Below are positions 59,201 through 64,000 of a DNA stretch of 64,000 nt, piece by piece; position 1 is the stretch's first letter, and the number at the start of each line of letters is the position of its first letter. A program made the position numbers and the translations under genes. Source of the stretch: Prostheceraeus crozeri (Eukaryota; Platyhelminthes; Polycladida; Euryleptidae); contig CAJQUW010007404.1 of NCBI GenBank assembly GCA_907163375.1, positions 682,001 through 746,000 of the forward strand. Direction: 5' to 3'. The notes under the pieces are model-generated. The model did no database searches, was not told the origin of the DNA, and was given only the letters and a program-made list of their open reading frames with translations.

Positions 59201-60130
59201 CTTCCTCAAACCCTACATAGATAGTAACAGTCAAAAACGTGCAGTCGCCCAAAATAATTTTGAAAAGGATTTTTATAAATATAAGAATAAGTCTTTTCGG
59301 AAAGACCATGGAGGATGTTAGAAAACGTATGAACTACAAACTAGTCGTTGATGAACAAAAATATCACAAATTGACCTCATCACCTCTTTTCATTGATAGA
59401 GACATCATCGATGAGGATCTTGTAGGTGTTAAAATGATAAAATCTGAAGTTGAGTTGTGCAAACCCATCTATATTGGGCAAGCCGTTTTAGATTATTCCA
59501 AGCTTGAAATGTATCAACTCTTCTACAAAATATTAAAACCATGCCCTCTCGTAAAAGAGGTTCGCTTGCTGGGTGGTGATACAGATAGTTTCTTTTTAGG
59601 AATTACCACTCAAAAAGATTTAAATTTTAATGAAGTAGGTAAGTCATTAGAAAAATATTTCGATACATCTAACTACAATCCCACTCATCCACTCTATTCC
59701 ATACAGAATAAAGCCAAACTTGGTTGTTTTAAGGATGAAACAGCAGGAAAGGAAATAGATGAAATGATTCTCCTCCGTCCTAAAATGTATTCCATGAAAT
59801 CAAAAGAATGTGCAGCCCGTTCATCCACTCTATTCCATACAGAATAAAGCCAAACTTGGTTGTTTTAAGGATGAAACAGCAGGAAAAGAAATAGATGAAA
59901 TGATTCTCCTCCGTCCTAAAATGTATTCCATGAAACTAAAAGAATGTGCAGATAGTATTAAGCGTGCTAAAGGTATATCAAAATCCATTGTTCACAAAAT
60001 GAAACATCGGTCCTATAAGAAGGCCTATAAAAATAAAACTATAACGTTTGTCAATATGACAATCTTAAAATCTCAAGTTCATACTGTGAAAACACACACG
60101 TTCAAGAAACGAGAACTTTCAGCATGGTAA
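56299..60130 (+). pseudogene. protein-primed family-B DNA polymerase region (fossil)
   Basis: The amino-terminal part has two C2H2 fingers (WECADCGHMFTRKHSLLRH; FPCDLCPLSFDSHFQRSSH). The exonuclease boxes follow: RVIYADIEC (Exo I), PVIFHNFKGYDSH (Exo II) and YLELDVILLADVF (Exo III). The polymerase shows YYDQNNLYGSS (motif A), a KRAVAQNNFEKDFYK-type motif B region and GGDTDSFFLG (motif C). A CPKCHKTF...RDHDHITGKF zinc region stands between Exo I and Exo II, as in Polinton-type and adintovirus polymerases. Such enzymes replicate linear DNA from a terminal protein primer. It looks broken, with about three interruptions. The first in-frame ATG is at 56317. Confidence 0.85.
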
Positions 60131-60428
60131 GATAAGAGGTGTTGGATAGGACATAACACATCTCTTCCACATGGACATCCTGACACAAACATACCTCCAC
60201 CCAAAAGAATAAAACTCACGCTACCACATTCAGGAGATGTATTGACATAATCAACTTTAACTCAGTATTTTGATGTTGCTTTTTGTAGATATACATGGTT
60301 GTTTTATGTATCGCATGAGATCGTTTCTTCCTTGTGAATATATGCCTACAGTCAGCTCATTTCCCTATATCTGTGAAAAGACTTTTTCATATACATATTT
60401 TTATTTCAATAAACATATCACAATGACT

Positions 60429-60665
60429 TCACTTTGTTTTTCGAAACACTAAAGTTACGAGGGATTTAGTATCTTTCACATGGATGCACTCTTGTAAACC
60501 ATTGGTAATTTTGATAGTAATAGAGGGTATAGTTTGTTTGACGACGAGATGATAGAAAATAGATTCAAACATCTTCTCGACTATTCCATATGAAGCGTCT
60601 TTATCATGAATGAAATCACGTAAAATGTATTCTTTTTTCTCACCAACAGAAATAGGTAGAATCAA
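60429..60665 (-). CDS. unknown 78-residue protein of the virus-like element
   Basis: Open frame around LPISVGEKKEYILRDFIH and TIPSITIKITNGLQECIHV. It is preserved without loss in the mirrored copy at 63602-63838, which supports it as a real coding segment. No domain was recognised and the composition is soluble. The true start is unclear because the frame opens at a non-ATG codon. Confidence 0.45.
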   Translation of the reverse strand: MILPISVGEKKEYILRDFIHDKDASYGIVEKMFESIFYHLVVKQTIPSITIKITNGLQECIHVKDTKSLVTLVFRKTK

Positions 60666-60799
60666 ATCACTTTGGGGCGATCATATCTTTTTCAAATGAC
60701 TGCGGAACATTGATTTCCATGACGAAGATTTAAATAGTTAGATTCGATGACGAACAAGATTTACTAGTTTGCAAGTTAGACTAAGCGTTCTACTATTTG

Positions 60800-61660
60800 T
60801 AAACGAAAGATATAGTTTCAACAGTTTACAGATTAAAAATAAAGTTTCAACAGTTTAAAAGTTAAAATTAAAGTTTCAATAATGTGTACGTTAGAAACAA
60901 AGTTTCAACTGTTTACAAGTTAAAATTAAAGTTTCAATAGTTTACAAGTTAAGAATAAAGTTCTATCTGTTTGTATGTTAGAAATAAAAATGAAAGTTCA
61001 CCAGTTTACAAGTTAAGAATAAAGTTCTATCTGTTTGTATGTTAGAAATAAAATGAAGTTTCATCAGTTTACAAGTTAAGAATAAAGTTTTATCTGTTTG
61101 TATGTTAGAAATAAAATGAAGTTTCATCAGTTTACAAGTTAAAAATAAAGTTTCAATAGTTTGCAAGTTAAAACTAATGTTTCAATAGCGCGTATGTTAA
61201 GAATAAAGTTCTATCTGTTTGTATGTTAGAAATAAAATGAAGTTTCACCAGTTTACAAGTTAAGAATAAAGTTTTATCAGCTTGTATGTTAGAAATAAAA
61301 TGAAGTTTCACCAGTTTACAAATTAAAAATGAAGTTTCAATAGTGTGTACGTTAGAAATAACGTTTTTAACCGTTTACAAGTTAAAAATAAAGTTTCAAC
61401 AGTGTCTACGTTAGAAATAAAGTTTAATCTGTTTGTAAAGTACGATCGTAGGATTTACTAGTTTGCAAGTTAGACTCAACATTCTACTAGTTGTAAATGA
61501 AAAATATCGTTTCAACAGTTTACAGATTAAAATAAAGTTTCAATAGTGTGTATGATGGAAATAAAGTTTTAGCTGTTTATATGTTAGAAACAAAATAAAG
61601 TTTCAACCGTTTACAAGTTGAAAAATAAAGTTTCAACAGTGTGTACGTTAGAAATAAATG
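60800..61660. repeat. terminal tandem repeat block, left arm
   Basis: About 20 degenerate units of GTTTACAAGTTAAAAATAAA with AGTTTCAAC/TAGT spacers, alternating with GTTTGTATGTTAGAAATAAA forms. Every few units keep the spacing, so it is a minisatellite of about 40-50 bases. The mirrored arm at 61760-63450 is about twice as long. Confidence 0.9.
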
Positions 61661-61790
61661 AGAGTAAGAACTTCATCGTATACAAACGCGTTTTTCAAGC
61701 TTGATTCTATCATGTCAGTACTACACACATTTGATTTACGAAACATGCTTTGAATACTTATACGATGAAGTTCTTACTCTCATTTATTTC
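61660..61790. repeat. palindromic junction between the two copies
   Basis: GAGTAAGAACTTCATCGTAT at 61661-61681 is mirrored by ATACGATGAAGTTCTTACTC at about 61760-61780, around a loop of about 80 bases with GATTCTATCATGTCAGTACT. The loop and right half recur at about 61943-62035, so the junction segment has itself been duplicated. Confidence 0.85.
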
Positions 61791-63450
61791 TAACGTACAC
61801 ACTGTTGAAACTTTATTTTTCAACTTGTAAACGGTTGAAACTTTATTTTGTTTCTAACATATAAACAGCTAAAACTTCATTTCTGACGTACACACTGTTG
61901 AAACTTTATTTTTAACTTGTAAACGGCTGAAACTTTATTTCTAACGCGATTCTATCATGTCAGTACTACACACATTTGATTTACAAAACATGCTTTGAAT
62001 ACTCATACGATGAAGTTCTTACTTTCATTTATTTCTAACGTACACACTGTTGAAACTTTATTTTTCAACTTGTAAACGGTTGAAACTTTTTTTTGTTTCT
62101 AACATATAAACAGCTAAAACTTTATTTCCATCATACACACTATTCAAACTTTATTTTAATCTGTAAACTGTTGAAACGATACTTTTCATTTACAACTAGT
62201 AGAATGTTGAGTCTAACTTGCAAACTAGTAAATCATACGATCGTACTTTACAAACAGATTAAACTTTATTTCTAACGTAGACACTGTTGAAACTTTATTT
62301 TTAACTTGTAAACGGTTAAAAACTTTATTTCTAACGTACACACTATTGAAACTTCATTTTTAATTTGTAAACTGGTGAAACTTCATTTTATTTCTAACAT
62401 ACAAGCTGATAAAACTTTATTCTTAACTTGTAAACTGGTGAAGCTTCATTTTATTTCTAACATGCAAACAGATAGAACTTTATTCTTAACATACGCACTA
62501 TTGAAACTTTATTTTTAACTTGTTAACGGTTGAAACTTTGTTTTATTTCTAACATACAAACAGATAAAACTTTATTCTTAACTTGTAAACTGATGAAACT
62601 TCATTTTATTTCTAACATACAAACAGATAGAACTTTATTCTTAACATACACACTATTGAAACTTTATTTTTAACTTGTAAACGGTTGAAACTTTGTTTTA
62701 TTTCTAACATACAAACACATAAAGCTTTATTCTTAACATACACACTATTGAAACTTTATTTCTAACGTACACACTATTGAAACTTTATTTTTAACTTTTA
62801 AACTGGTGAAACTTTATTTCATTTCTAACATACATGCAGATAAAATTTATTCTTAACTTGTAAACTGGTGAAACTTCATTTTATTTCAAACATATAAACA
62901 GATAGACCTTTATTCTTAACATACACACTATTGAAACTTTATTCTTAACTTGTAAACTATTGAAACTTTAATTTTAACTTGTAAACGGTTGAAACTTTTT
63001 TTCTAACGTACACATTATTGAAACTTTATTTTTACTTTTTAAACTGGTGAAACTTTATTTCATTTCTGACATACAAGCAGATGAAACTTTATTCTTAACT
63101 TGTAAACTGGTGAACCTTCATTTTTATTTCTAACATACAAACAGATAGAACTTTATTCTTAACTTGTAAACTATTGAAACTTTAATTTTAATTTGTAAAC
63201 GGTTGAAACTTTGTTTCTAACGTACACATTATTGAAACTATAATTTTAACTTTTAAACTGGTGAAACTTTATTTCATTTCTGACATACAAGCAGATGAAA
63301 CTTTATTCTTAACTTGTAAACTGGTGAACCTTCATTTTTATTTCTAAGATACAAACAGATAGAACTTTATTCTTAACTTTTAAACTATTGAAACTTTAAT
63401 TTTAACTTTTAAACTGTTGAAACTTTATTTTTAATCTGTAAACTGTTGAA
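61760..63450. repeat. terminal tandem repeat block, right arm (inverted)
   Basis: Complementary units TTTATTTTTAACTTGTAAAC with TGTTGAAACT spacers, roughly 35-40 of them. It expands relative to the left arm, and different sub-types (TTCTAACATACAAACAGATA) are interspersed. Confidence 0.9.
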
Positions 63451-63601
63451 ACTATATCTTTCGTTTACAAATAGTAGAACGCTTAGTCTAACTTGCAAAC
63501 TAGTAAATCTTGTTCGTCATCGAATCTAACTGTTTAAATCTTCATCATGGAAATCAATGTTCCGCAGTCATTTGAAAAAGATATGATCGCCCCAAAGTGA
63601 T

Positions 63602-63838
63602 TTGATCCTACCTATTTCTGTTGGTGAGAAAAAAGAATACATTTTACGTGATTTCATTCATGATAAAGACGCTTCATATGGAATAGTCGAGAAGATGTTT
63701 GAATCTATTTTCTATCATCTCGTCGTCAAACAAACTATACCCTCTATTACTATCAAAATTACCAATGGTTTACAAGAGTGCATCCATGTGAAAGATACTA
63801 AATCCCTCGTAACTTTAGTGTTTCGAAAAACAAAGTGA
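63602..63838 (+). CDS. unknown 78-residue protein, second copy
   Basis: Same amino-acid sequence as the frame at 60429-60665, on the opposite strand, within the mirrored copy of the virus-like element. Confidence 0.45.
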   Translation: MILPISVGEKKEYILRDFIHDKDASYGIVEKMFESIFYHLVVKQTIPSITIKITNGLQECIHVKDTKSLVTLVFRKTK

Positions 63839-64000
63839 AGTCATTGTGATATGTTTATTGAAATAAAAATATGTATATGAAAAAGTCTTTTCACAGATAT
63901 AGGGAAATGAGCTGACTGTAGGCATATATTCACAAGGAAGAAACGATCTCATGCGATACATAAAACAACCATGTATATCTACAAAAAGCAACATCAAAAT

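Larger units (their letters stand above)
55270..61720 (+). mobile_element. virus-like element with protein-primed DNA polymerase (Polinton/adintovirus-like), copy 1
   Basis: Parts from left to right: a small minus-strand gene (55400-55915), a protein-primed family-B DNA polymerase region (56299-60130, plus), another small minus-strand gene (60429-60665) and a long terminal block of 45-base-type tandem repeats (60800-61660). The words AAGTTAAACTAAGCGTGCTA at 55285, related to AAGTTAGACTAAGCGTTCTA at 60767, suggest that the left limit lies close to 55270. No capsid, packaging ATPase, integrase or protease is seen in the window. It is a fossil, broken in about three places in the polymerase, but young, because its mirrored part in copy 2 is nearly identical. 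Confidence 0.75.
61720..64000 (-). mobile_element. virus-like element, copy 2, in opposite orientation (cut by window edge)
   Basis: From 63450 to the window end the sequence is an almost perfect complement of 60800 down to 60267. This includes the 78-residue frame (63602-63838, plus). The copy should continue outside the window with its polymerase on the minus strand. Near-identity over about 530 unique bases points to a recent event or to sequence homogenisation. Confidence 0.85.

Noticed and set aside
60270-60452. 60-codon frame, mirrored at 63815-63997
   Set aside because: Identical only because the two copies of the virus-like element are mirrored; composition is chance-like and it overlaps the opposite-strand 78-residue frame.
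60800-63450. CRISPR-like array
   Set aside because: Units are contiguous and degenerate, with no unique spacers and no cas genes; a minisatellite in a eukaryotic setting.
1-64000. tRNA or rRNA genes
   Set aside because: No cloverleaf with A and B boxes and no rRNA-like block was noticed, although reading by eye could miss a tRNA.

Overview
The window looks like transposon-dense, AT-rich DNA of a metazoan, most likely an aquatic invertebrate. The support is a spliced, gene-poor layout and the mix of repeat families: Penelope-like elements, a Crypton-type recombinase, PIF/Harbinger, hAT, Tc1/mariner, LINE and SINE, a gag/env LTR element and a protein-primed DNA-polymerase element. Nothing looks bacterial: there are no operons or ribosome-binding sites. 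The species cannot be named from the sequence. Only one likely host gene was found, a secreted leucine-rich-repeat protein at 9821-10657 with one in-frame stop.

Layout. 1-3992 (minus) is an LTR retroelement fossil: LTR, leader, gag, an envelope-like region and then protease, which is an unusual order. 4214-4809 is a hAT-like MITE; its sister lies at 38895-39491. 7310-9370 is a decayed LINE with a Tc1-like remnant nested in it. 9821-10657 is the LRR gene. 12721-16700 is a recombinase unit: direct repeats that begin with hairpins bracket a spliced-looking repeat and a Crypton-type tyrosine recombinase. 17527-18034 is a SINE-like retroposon with a 10-bp target duplication. 19406-23850 holds two head-to-head Penelope-like copies with a hammerhead-like motif between them. 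24905-25975 is a second copy of the spliced-looking repeat, carrying a 27-bp palindromic insertion. 26647-27678 is an intact-looking IS630/Tc1-like transposase, the best-preserved gene here.

29159-31437 is a PIF/Harbinger element. 31438-35830 is mostly unassigned, with two adjacent foldbacks at 34044-34328. 35831-36588 is a hAT-like MITE. 40813-42175 is a Penelope-like palindrome with a hAT element (8-bp target duplication) inserted. 46398-47790 is a mariner-type element with 70-bp inverted ends. 48350-50330 is a higher-order satellite of about 487-bp units. 50432-54019 is a large DNA transposon with 410-bp inverted repeats beginning CACGGTG and a broken transposase I cannot place in a family.

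From about 55270 to the right edge lies a virus-like element with a protein-primed family-B DNA polymerase (Polinton/adintovirus-like). It ends in long minisatellite-type terminal repeats near 61700, where it meets a second copy in opposite orientation that runs out of the window. I take this inverted, tail-to-tail arrangement, the env-before-protease order in the LTR element, and the recombinase unit with its hairpins as the most unusual parts. The genes do not form a pathway; the region is a nest of independent elements, several inserted into one another.
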